Under the pieces are notes generated by a model. The model was not told the DNA's origin. It saw nothing but the letters and a program-made list of their open reading frames with translations, and made no database searches. A DNA stretch of 64,000 nucleotides from Phycisphaeraceae bacterium. Lineage in GTDB: Bacteria > Planctomycetota > Phycisphaerae > Phycisphaerales > Phycisphaeraceae. Positions 46,402 to 52,767 of this stretch are shown piece by piece; position 1 is the stretch's first letter, and the number at the start of each line of letters is the position of its first letter. Where the stretch lies: assembly GCA_028284155.1 (NCBI GenBank), contig JANQSF010000108.1, forward strand, positions 1-64,000. The letters run 5' to 3'. The position numbers and the translations under genes were made by a program.

Positions 46402-47808
46402 TTACGGGGCGTTGTCGCCGTTTTCGTAATCCTCAAGGGCTGCCTGGACCGCTTCCCACTGCTCTTCGGTCAGCTCGGGGCTGAAGTCGGACCGTTCCAG
46501 TACGCCGTTGGTGTCGTTGTTGCGGGCCACTTCGACGGATTCGATCAGTGAAGCCTGCTCTTCGGGGTTCATTTCGTCGAAGGTCTTGCCGTCGTTAACG
46601 GCCTGTCGCCAGTTGTAAGCGCCATTTCGGCTACCGGTTTCGACTACGGCGATCCCCATGGCGAGCAAGGCCTTGTGGATGTAGTCGTTGCCGCCGTTCT
46701 GGCTCTGCCAGACGTGGGCCGCCTCGTGCACCAGCAACGGTGTGTTGCTGCCGCTGTCCGACGAGTCGATGTAGATGTCGTTGCCGACGGCGTGAGCGGC
46801 CATGCCCAGCTTGGTCGTGATGTTGTCCTCGTGGACGCGGATCGAGTCGACGTCCAGCGAATCACCGTAGTGTTCCCGCAACAGGGCTTTTTCCTCGTCG
46901 GTCAGGGGACGGGACGGCTCGTGGAGGAACAGGGCCGTGCCCACCACGTTCGCCGCGCCTTGGAGGCCGATCATCAAGCCGTCAACCACGTCGCCCACCA
47001 CGCGGCTACCGGCGTTGACGAATCCCATGCCGAAATCGGCTGCGGCATCGCCGAATTCACCGTTCAGAAGGTGTTCGACAGCCCGGACGCTGCCCTTGAC
47101 CACCTCGAACGGGGCCTCGGTCATCGTACGGAAGGCATTGCGACTCAATTGCGCGGGGACGTTGTACAGCGTCCGTCCGATGTCGGCCGTACGGGCAACG
47201 ACCTGGTCGCGGAGGAAGCTGCCGACGGGATCAGGCAGCAAGTGGGTTGGTGCCTTGAAAACGTCTTCCGTAGCGTTGATCAAGCCGTTGACTAGCCGCT
47301 GGCCGGAGCGGAAAGCAACCTTGTCCACGCCCTTGATCAGCGTTTCGCCGGCCCCGATCAGGTCGCCTTCCAGCAACTTGCCGGCCGTGCCCAGGAAGAT
47401 GTCGCCCAGGCCATCGACGAACATCCCGACGCCGTCCACAACGCCATCGACAGCCTCGTAGGCTGCCTTAGCCAGGCTCTCGCCCGCGTTGCGCAGCGGT
47501 TGGGCCGCGGCGGCCAAGAAGCTGGTGACGGCCGACGCGACATTGTTGACGACCGATGTTCCGATTTCTTCGGCGGTCTCGGCGGCCGCTTCGGCTGCAC
47601 CGACGACGGCTGTGCCGACCTCAGTGCCGATCTGCTCAACGGTTTCGACCGCGTCTTCAACGCCGTCGATGACCTGTCCGACGACGGCTTCGGCACCGTC
47701 GCTGACGGCCTCGGCCGCGTCCTGAACGCCGTCCATCACGTCGTCCGCGACGTCGCCAACGAAGTCGGCGGCCTGCTGAAACGCTTCATTGAGGTTGATG
47801 TTAAACAT
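46402..47808 (-). CDS. DUF4157 (eCIS-core-like) putative zinc metallopeptidase, candidate T3SS effector
   Basis: 468 residues; leader CAAAGGACTTGAC before the ATG, with an exact regional promoter 48 bp upstream. Residues 1-120 are an acidic Ala/Val amphipathic helix region (FVGDVADDVMDGVQDAAEAV), like the N-termini of the 49205 and 50276 products. The middle (120-300) is helical. Residues about 315-400 match DUF4157: 'LDVDSIRVHEDN', 'AAHAVGNDIYI', then LVHEAAHVWQSQNG with the HExxH zinc motif at 361-365. DUF4157 is best known from extracellular contractile injection systems and toxin-type proteins. The tail has an EF-hand-like NNDTNGVLERSDF. A zinc protease effector is inferred. Confidence 0.82.
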   Translation of the reverse strand: MFNINLNEAFQQAADFVGDVADDVMDGVQDAAEAVSDGAEAVVGQVIDGVEDAVETVEQIGTEVGTAVVGAAEAAAETAEEIGTSVVNNVASAVTSFLAAAAQPLRNAGESLAKAAYEAVDGVVDGVGMFVDGLGDIFLGTAGKLLEGDLIGAGETLIKGVDKVAFRSGQRLVNGLINATEDVFKAPTHLLPDPVGSFLRDQVVARTADIGRTLYNVPAQLSRNAFRTMTEAPFEVVKGSVRAVEHLLNGEFGDAAADFGMGFVNAGSRVVGDVVDGLMIGLQGAANVVGTALFLHEPSRPLTDEEKALLREHYGDSLDVDSIRVHEDNITTKLGMAAHAVGNDIYIDSSDSGSNTPLLVHEAAHVWQSQNGGNDYIHKALLAMGIAVVETGSRNGAYNWRQAVNDGKTFDEMNPEEQASLIESVEVARNNDTNGVLERSDFSPELTEEQWEAVQAALEDYENGDNAP

Positions 47809-47855
47809 GTCAAGTCCTTTGGGTTGAGGTAGGGGTTCAATCCGGTGTTGAACCG

Positions 47856-47884
47856 GTTATCCCGCCCCACCAAAGACCGTTGCA
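47856..47884 (-). promoter_or_regulatory. TGCAAC-N17-GATAAC promoter of the DUF4157 gene
   Basis: Minus strand: TGCAAC (47884-47879), 17 bp, GATAAC (47861-47856); 48 bp before the start. Exact match. Confidence 0.8.
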
Positions 47885-48172
47885 ACGAATCTCAGAAAAA
47901 CCCACCATTCCCGCTCACGGCAAGCGACCCCAAATGAGCTGCATCGGGAGCGAGAAGCCGATGAGTTGGCGTTCTGGCAATCACGGACCGATGGGAAAGC
48001 CCAGCGAGCTGGAGCACGTCACTTTGCGCCGTTTGCCCGGGCAGCAGAGGGATTCGATGGCATCCGAGAACGGCTCACGGGAGCATGCCCATAGCACTGG
48101 TGAACCGTTTGCCAGGCTACTGCGATGGGTTTACCATGGACGCCAATTGATCACCCCGTGGAGTGACTGCTT

Positions 48173-49090
48173 GTGAAACGCGCTTTAGTCTTTGCTGTGG
48201 CTGTCGTTGTGATGTGTCTGACTCGGGGCGCTTGGGCAGAGGGGCTCGATCTGGATACGTCCATCGCCTTCTTCCAACCTGTCAACGGGGCGGACTTGGA
48301 TGCGGCGGATGACGCGGCGGTCGAGCCGGGCGCGGCAGACGTCGATCAGGTCGGCCCGGCCAAGCGGACGACCGGTCTGCTCGCGTCGAATCACGACGGA
48401 TATGAGGGCGGCCGGGGCCTGATCACGCTCGAGGGCGTCTCCGGTATGTTCCTGAATCCGACGTCGGGCACGCTGGGCCAAGGTCAGTTCACAGCGCAGT
48501 ACTGCGCCGCCGTGCTCCGTCAAAACAACGACGAAGAGATCCAGCACACCGCGATGTTCTCGTACGGCCTGACCGATTGGCTCGAGGTGGGTGCGTTCTT
48601 TCGCATCAGTGACTTGGACAACAGCAGCACCAATGTCGGCGCCGGCGGACCGTTGGTTCGCGTTCGGTTACTCAAAGACGAAGACTGGCTGCCCGAAGTC
48701 AGCGTGGGTGCGATGTCGCGCAACGGTTTCGACGCGCTGACCAAGCACACGGTGTTCATCGCCGCCTCCAAACGATTCGTCATCGACGAGGACGGCATTC
48801 TCAAGAGTGTGCGAGGCCATATCGGGTTTCGGCAGCTCTGGCAAGACTCGGACGTGAACGAGGCGAACGGATCGATTGGCTATGTCGGTATCGACGTCGA
48901 GCTCCCCTACGACATCTACTTCGTCAGCGAGGTGTCGAACAAAGACGACGTATTCAACCACACGCCGTTTTCGTTCGGCTTGCAGTGGCGGCCGACAACC
49001 GTGCTCGGCCTGAGTATCGCCGGTGTGCAGACCGGTGGTGAAGACAGCATCAGCTTCTATATCGGAATTGGTGCGACCTTTGAGTTCTGA
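48173..49090 (+). CDS. Probable outer-membrane beta-barrel protein
   Basis: 305 residues from GTG at 48173, with a clear signal peptide (KRALVFAVAVVVMCLTRGAWA). After an acidic linker the chain alternates polar and hydrophobic residues in strand-like pieces ('GQFTAQYCAAVLRQNN', 'WLEVGAFFRISDLDN', 'ISFYIGIGATFEF') and ends in Phe, the usual C-terminal residue of outer-membrane barrels. No specific family is recognised. It is the only rightward gene within the leftward array and has no copy of the regional promoter element, so its link to the T3SS is only by position. It ends at a bidirectional terminator. Confidence 0.72.
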   Translation: MKRALVFAVAVVVMCLTRGAWAEGLDLDTSIAFFQPVNGADLDAADDAAVEPGAADVDQVGPAKRTTGLLASNHDGYEGGRGLITLEGVSGMFLNPTSGTLGQGQFTAQYCAAVLRQNNDEEIQHTAMFSYGLTDWLEVGAFFRISDLDNSSTNVGAGGPLVRVRLLKDEDWLPEVSVGAMSRNGFDALTKHTVFIAASKRFVIDEDGILKSVRGHIGFRQLWQDSDVNEANGSIGYVGIDVELPYDIYFVSEVSNKDDVFNHTPFSFGLQWRPTTVLGLSIAGVQTGGEDSISFYIGIGATFEF

Positions 49091-49148
49091 ACCATCGCCC
49101 GTGGGCGGTCCTTGGGCAAATCGTATTCTCAGGATTCCCATGCAAAAG

Positions 49149-49177
49149 AAAACCGGCCCCTTGCAGGGGCCGGTTTT
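49149..49177. terminator. Bidirectional Rho-independent terminator
   Basis: Perfect inverted repeat AAAACCGGCCCC (49149-49160) / GGGGCCGGTTTT (49166-49177) with a 5-base loop. It gives a T-run on both strands and lies between the convergent genes ending at 49090 (+) and 49205 (-). Confidence 0.9.
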
Positions 49178-49204
49178 GTACTTGCATGGTTAGGATCCAG
49201 GGGT

Positions 49205-49954
49205 TCAAGCGCTACGGAGGAAAGCAACAAGGTCGTTGGCCATCTCGCCAAAGCTTGTGTTGTACGCGTAGTCCGCTGCGCGAGCGGCGTTTTCCTTGGC
49301 TCTTTCCGCTTCAGCCTGGGCTTCGGCACGCCGCTCGGCGAGGAAGTCCACACCATTATCGATGAGTTCGGCGGCCGCGTCGTAATTGTCGCTCAAGAAT
49401 TCGACCGCCGCACCACGGGCATCATTGAATCTGGCCTCGATCGCCGCGGCGGCTTCCTCGCCCTTGCTGCGCACCATACCAATACCCTCTCTCAAAGCGT
49501 CTACGCCCTGCTCGCCTTTCTCTTCGATGAAGGCGCGGGCGTCGTTCGCGGCGGCCTGGACGGCGGCCGCGCCATTGCGAATCGACTCCTGGATCGCCGT
49601 GCCGGCCTCGCCAAGTCGATCACCGATGCAATCGAGCGTCTGCATCGCGCGGTCCTGAACTTCCTGATTGAATCGCGCGATCCCCTCAACAATGTCTCTC
49701 GGCGATGTGTTGGCGATGGCATCAACGACCGTGCGCCCGACTTCCTGAGCGCTTTCGATGGCGCCGCCGATCCCTTCCGCCGCGTCTTCCACGGCGCCGT
49801 CAGCCCACTGGGCGGCGTCGGTGCCGGCCTGTTGGGCCCCATCGACGACCGAATTGACAGCGTCGCCGACGGCTTCGGCCGCGTTTCCCGCCGCCTCCTG
49901 CGCAGCGTCCACTCCACTACTGATTGCGTTCGCGATGTTCGAAATGAATCCCAT
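49205..49954 (-). CDS. MGF-family amphipathic helical protein A, candidate T3SS substrate
   Basis: 249 residues; GAAAGGACCGTCAG leader before the ATG, like other array genes. It is almost all helix and Ala/Glu/Asp-rich. Homology to the 50276-51010 product is seen at the N-terminus (MGFISNIANAI against MGFFQDVANAV), in a middle motif SPRDIVEGI against SPREIVEST, in RLGEAG, and at the C-terminus (YNTSFGEM against YNTDFGDH). It has no Sec signal or known domain. No regional promoter element is found upstream, so it may use another promoter. Secretion is inferred from family and context. Confidence 0.72.
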   Translation of the reverse strand: MGFISNIANAISSGVDAAQEAAGNAAEAVGDAVNSVVDGAQQAGTDAAQWADGAVEDAAEGIGGAIESAQEVGRTVVDAIANTSPRDIVEGIARFNQEVQDRAMQTLDCIGDRLGEAGTAIQESIRNGAAAVQAAANDARAFIEEKGEQGVDALREGIGMVRSKGEEAAAAIEARFNDARGAAVEFLSDNYDAAAELIDNGVDFLAERRAEAQAEAERAKENAARAADYAYNTSFGEMANDLVAFLRSA

Positions 49955-50215
49955 CTGACGGTCCTTTCATTTGAAGGTCTGATTGAGTCTGTGCGACCTC
50001 ACTCGAACAGTGAGATGGCCCTCTTCCAACGGGCCCTGATTCGTAACGAGTGCTGGGTGATGCCACTTACACTGCGTTGGCTGAGAAGCCTCTGTCCAGA
50101 TTCTGAACAACGGGTATGGTAATCGTTTTCAAGATTGCTCGCTTGTGATTCCAGACGCCTGATGGCGGTCGATCACGCTTGCGCTCTGAATGCCCAATTC
50201 ACACGATGTCAATGA
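49955..50215. other. Intergenic region without a supported gene
   Basis: About 260 bp between the two MGF-family genes, ending at the hairpin 50226-50253. Nothing else seen; presumably holds the promoter of the 49205-49954 gene. Confidence 0.4.
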
Positions 50216-50225
50216 ATCACGCGAC

Positions 50226-50253
50226 AGGCCGGCCCCGTCAGTGGGGCCGGCCT
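50226..50253 (-). terminator. Strong hairpin after the 50276-51010 gene
   Basis: AGGCCGGCCCC (50226-50236) pairs with GGGGCCGGCCT (50243-50253), with further pairing outside (CGCG/CGCG). There is no U-run, so its action as a factor-independent terminator is uncertain. Confidence 0.55.
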
Positions 50254-50275
50254 CGCGTGATGGTTAAGGGTTGTA

Positions 50276-51010
50276 TTAGCTGGCGTGATCGCCGAAGTCC
50301 GTGTTGTACAGGTAGATGAGGAAGTCGCTCACGGCCTGCCCAGCCTGCTTGGCCGCTTCGACGGTCGTCTCGACACCGTCTTCAACCAATTCCTTGCCTT
50401 GTTCGGCGGCTTCGATCACGGTGTTGACCGCTGTCTCCGCTGCTTCCTTGACCAGTTCGGTGGCCTGGAGCGTGGCGTCACGGACGATCGTCACGGCCTT
50501 CTCAGCGACATCGCGAACATTCTCGGCGGCTTGCTTGAGCATTTCGACGGCCGTATTGACGGCTGATTCGAGCGCTTCGACGGCTTGGCTGATCGCGTTG
50601 GAGATGGCACGGCCGGCCTCACCCAGACGTTCGTTGACGAAACTGATGGTTGCCTCGGCTGACTCGCGCACCTGGTTGGCGAATGCGGTCACCGCGCCGA
50701 CGGTCGACTCGACGATCTCACGCGGGGAGAGGTCGCCCAGGTATTCGAGCGTGGCCTGGCCGGCCTCAACGCCTGCCTCGACCCATCCGCCGACCGTTGC
50801 CGTGACATCGTCGTAGCGGTCTTCGGCGAACTGCACGGCGCCATCGACGAACGTGTCCGCCGCTTCCGCCGCGTCTTCGGCGAGGTCCTGCGCACCGTCG
50901 ACCGCTTGGCCAACCGCTTCGCCCACGGTTTCCACCGTTTCCTCCGTCCAATCCTGCACGGTGTCCACGGCATTGTTTACGGCGTTGGCGACGTCCTGAA
51001 AGAAACCCAT
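50276..51010 (-). CDS. MGF-family amphipathic helical protein B, candidate T3SS substrate
   Basis: 244 residues with AGGAG before the ATG at 51010 and an exact regional promoter 69 bp upstream. It is a paralogue of the 49205-49954 product (shared N-terminal MGF..ANA, SPREIVE, ERLGEAG and C-terminal YNTDFGD). It is nearly all helix, with long Ala/Val/Glu heptad-like stretches ('EALESAVNTAVEMLKQAAEN'). There is no cysteine, no signal peptide and no known domain. The conserved ends and central SPR[DE]IVE motif suggest a defined fold or binding site rather than simple low complexity. Confidence 0.74.
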   Translation of the reverse strand: MGFFQDVANAVNNAVDTVQDWTEETVETVGEAVGQAVDGAQDLAEDAAEAADTFVDGAVQFAEDRYDDVTATVGGWVEAGVEAGQATLEYLGDLSPREIVESTVGAVTAFANQVRESAEATISFVNERLGEAGRAISNAISQAVEALESAVNTAVEMLKQAAENVRDVAEKAVTIVRDATLQATELVKEAAETAVNTVIEAAEQGKELVEDGVETTVEAAKQAGQAVSDFLIYLYNTDFGDHAS

Positions 51011-51078
51011 TGTGATGCTCCTTGTGTAGGGGGGAAAGTTGGGTTTACCGTTTGCGAACCCACGTCGGATTCGCCGGA

Positions 51079-51107
51079 GTTATCCCGGTTTCCCCATGCG
51101 TGTTGCA
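51079..51107 (-). promoter_or_regulatory. TGCAAC-N17-GATAAC promoter of the 50276-51010 gene
   Basis: Minus strand: TGCAAC (51107-51102), 17 bp, GATAAC (51084-51079); 69 bp before the start. Exact match. Confidence 0.8.
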
Positions 51108-51294
51108 GCGGTGGCACAAAAAACTTCACGCCGCACGACGAAGACGACGGCCTGATCGGCATGGAGATGAAGACACCCGACCGGCGCAGCGGTCCGCTGC
51201 GCCCAACCGAGGGGTTGAATCCAACGACAACCGAATTGACGCGGATTCAAGAACGATGTGGAGAAGGCGACGGACGGGTCGGCGCGCACCGCCC

Positions 51295-51954
51295 CTATGC
51301 GCCCAATGCCGTCGCAAGCGCATCGAGCGCCTTGGCGTGGTGCCGTGAGATCGTGGCCTTGTTCTTGCCCAACTTCTGGCCGATCTCCGTCATGCTCTGT
51401 TGTTCGAAGTAGAACAACCGAACAATGGTGGCCTGGTCGTCGGGAAGTGACTCGATCGCACCAGCCAATTTACCGACCAGTTCCTTGGTCTCGACATCCT
51501 GATCGGGCGTTGCTTCGTCGACCCCGTCGAGCGTGGTATCTCCCTCGCCCTGGTTGGTTACCAGGAACACGGCGGCTAAGCGTTTGATGGCTCCATTCAC
51601 CGCTGCGGCGTTCGATTCTGGATCGTTGGCCAACTCCGGAGCCACGGCGGAATCTTCGGCGACCTGATCCATCCCCGCCTCACGCGCGGCCTGCTTGCGC
51701 AGCGCGGGCGTCAGCCCGGTCATTTTTCGGATGCCCTCGAAGATGGAGCCGCGGATGCGGTAATAGGCGAATGTCGTGAACGCGACGCCGCAGAGTGGGT
51801 CGAACTTGTTCGCCGCCTCGACCAGGCCCACTTCGCCGTAGCCGACCAAGTCGTCGAAGATCGCGTGCTTGGGGAGCTTGCGTGCAATCTCCTGGGCGAG
51901 CTTGCGCACATAGTCTCGATGCGTCGTGATCAGTTCATCAACGGCTTGCTGCAT
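51295..51954 (-). CDS. FliA/WhiG-like RNA polymerase sigma factor
   Basis: 219 residues. Region 2 reads 'DDLVGYGEVGLVEAANKFDP' followed by 'FTTFAYYRIRGSIFEGIRKM', the pattern of sigma-28 (FliA/WhiG). Region 4 is 'LPDDQATIVRLFYFEQQSMT' followed by 'EIGQKLGKNKATISRHHAKAL', a helix-turn-helix. The region between is less conserved. It is 38 bp downstream of the FHA gene and probably in one operon with it. Sigma-28 factors recognise a -10 with GATAA, which is the -10 of the repeated element near ten transcription units here, so it is the likely activator of that regulon. Direct evidence is lacking. Confidence 0.9.
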   Translation of the reverse strand: MQQAVDELITTHRDYVRKLAQEIARKLPKHAIFDDLVGYGEVGLVEAANKFDPLCGVAFTTFAYYRIRGSIFEGIRKMTGLTPALRKQAAREAGMDQVAEDSAVAPELANDPESNAAAVNGAIKRLAAVFLVTNQGEGDTTLDGVDEATPDQDVETKELVGKLAGAIESLPDDQATIVRLFYFEQQSMTEIGQKLGKNKATISRHHAKALDALATALGA

Positions 51955-51992
51955 GGTGCGATCGTTCCAACGTCGGCCGACTTACACACGCC

Positions 51993-52658
51993 TCACGAGG
52001 CGTACTCTATAAGGACCTGCCATCCAAGATAACCAACCAGCAACACCACCGCGGCGATCGACAGCACGGCATAGAAATAGTCTCGCAACGGACGCCCCCG
52101 TCGCGATTTTTTTTTCGCCGGTTGCGCGTTTTCCGCCTCGTCCGCCACGACTGAGCCGATGCTCACCGAGTGATCGAGCGAGGCGCTGGCGTCCACGGAG
52201 GAGGACGGCGACACGGTTGGCGTGCTCGGCGCGGGTGGCGATGACGCGTCCGCATCGGAATCTTCGGCTGCCGGATCACTTTCTTGCAGCGACGACAGAG
52301 AGACCTTGCTCACCTCGCGCTCGACGCAGCGATACTGACAAGTGGACTGCCCCAGCTCGATCGTCGCGCCGGTCTTCAGCGCTGTCGAACGTGTCAGCTT
52401 GACCCCATCCAGACTCGTCCCGTGCGTGCTTCCAAGGTCTTCGATCCAATGCTGCCCATCCTGAAACGTGATGCGCACGTGCCGGTTGGAAACGTAATCG
52501 TCGTGGATGGTCAGGTCGGCATCCCGACTCCGGCCGATGACGATGCTGCTGCCCGCGCTGGTGGGCAAGCCCATGGGGAACTCGCGCGTCTGGCCGCTTT
52601 CCTGAGCGACGACGAGCAGTCTTGCATCCAGTTCATACTTGGCGGATTGCTCTGCCAT
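51993..52658 (-). CDS. FHA-domain protein with C-terminal membrane anchor
   Basis: 221 residues. The FHA domain (about 25-105) has the phosphothreonine-binding signature: IGRSRDADLTI, SNRHVRI, then 'DLGSTHGTSLDG'. A Ser/Pro-rich linker (about 130-185) leads to a basic patch KKKSRRGRP and one membrane helix (about 193-216) that ends the protein, so the FHA domain is cytoplasmic. It is divergent from the Ser/Thr kinase gene and upstream of the sigma-factor gene. A phospho-signal reader linking kinase and sigma factor is inferred. T3SS SctD also has a cytoplasmic FHA plus membrane helix, but the periplasmic part is absent here. Confidence 0.85.
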   Translation of the reverse strand: MAEQSAKYELDARLLVVAQESGQTREFPMGLPTSAGSSIVIGRSRDADLTIHDDYVSNRHVRITFQDGQHWIEDLGSTHGTSLDGVKLTRSTALKTGATIELGQSTCQYRCVEREVSKVSLSSLQESDPAAEDSDADASSPPAPSTPTVSPSSSVDASASLDHSVSIGSVVADEAENAQPAKKKSRRGRPLRDYFYAVLSIAAVVLLVGYLGWQVLIEYAS

Positions 52659-52660
52659 GT

Positions 52661-52689
52661 TGCAACGCCTTCACGCAGGGCACGATAAC
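52661..52689 (+). promoter_or_regulatory. TGCAAC-N17-GATAAC promoter of the kinase gene
   Basis: Plus strand: TGCAAC (52661-52666), 17 bp, GATAAC (52684-52689); 79 bp before the ATG at 52768. Exact match, in the opposite orientation to the others, and its -35 abuts the start codon of the divergent FHA gene. Confidence 0.78.
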
Positions 52690-52767
52690 CGACGCGACGA
52701 TACTATAATCCAAACCGCGATAACGTGATCCTGTCGTCGAGCGGCTTGTCGCACATTCAGGACTGTC

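Noticed and set aside
47880-48176. 98-codon plus-strand frame before the outer-membrane barrel gene
   Set aside because: Lies over the DUF4157 promoter and reaches the barrel gene's start; no motif or ribosome site.
51993-52658. FHA protein as SctD
   Set aside because: It ends right after the membrane helix and lacks the periplasmic ring-building domains, so SctD is unlikely.
52719-52724. Second GATAAC upstream of the kinase gene
   Set aside because: No TGCAAC 17 bp upstream.
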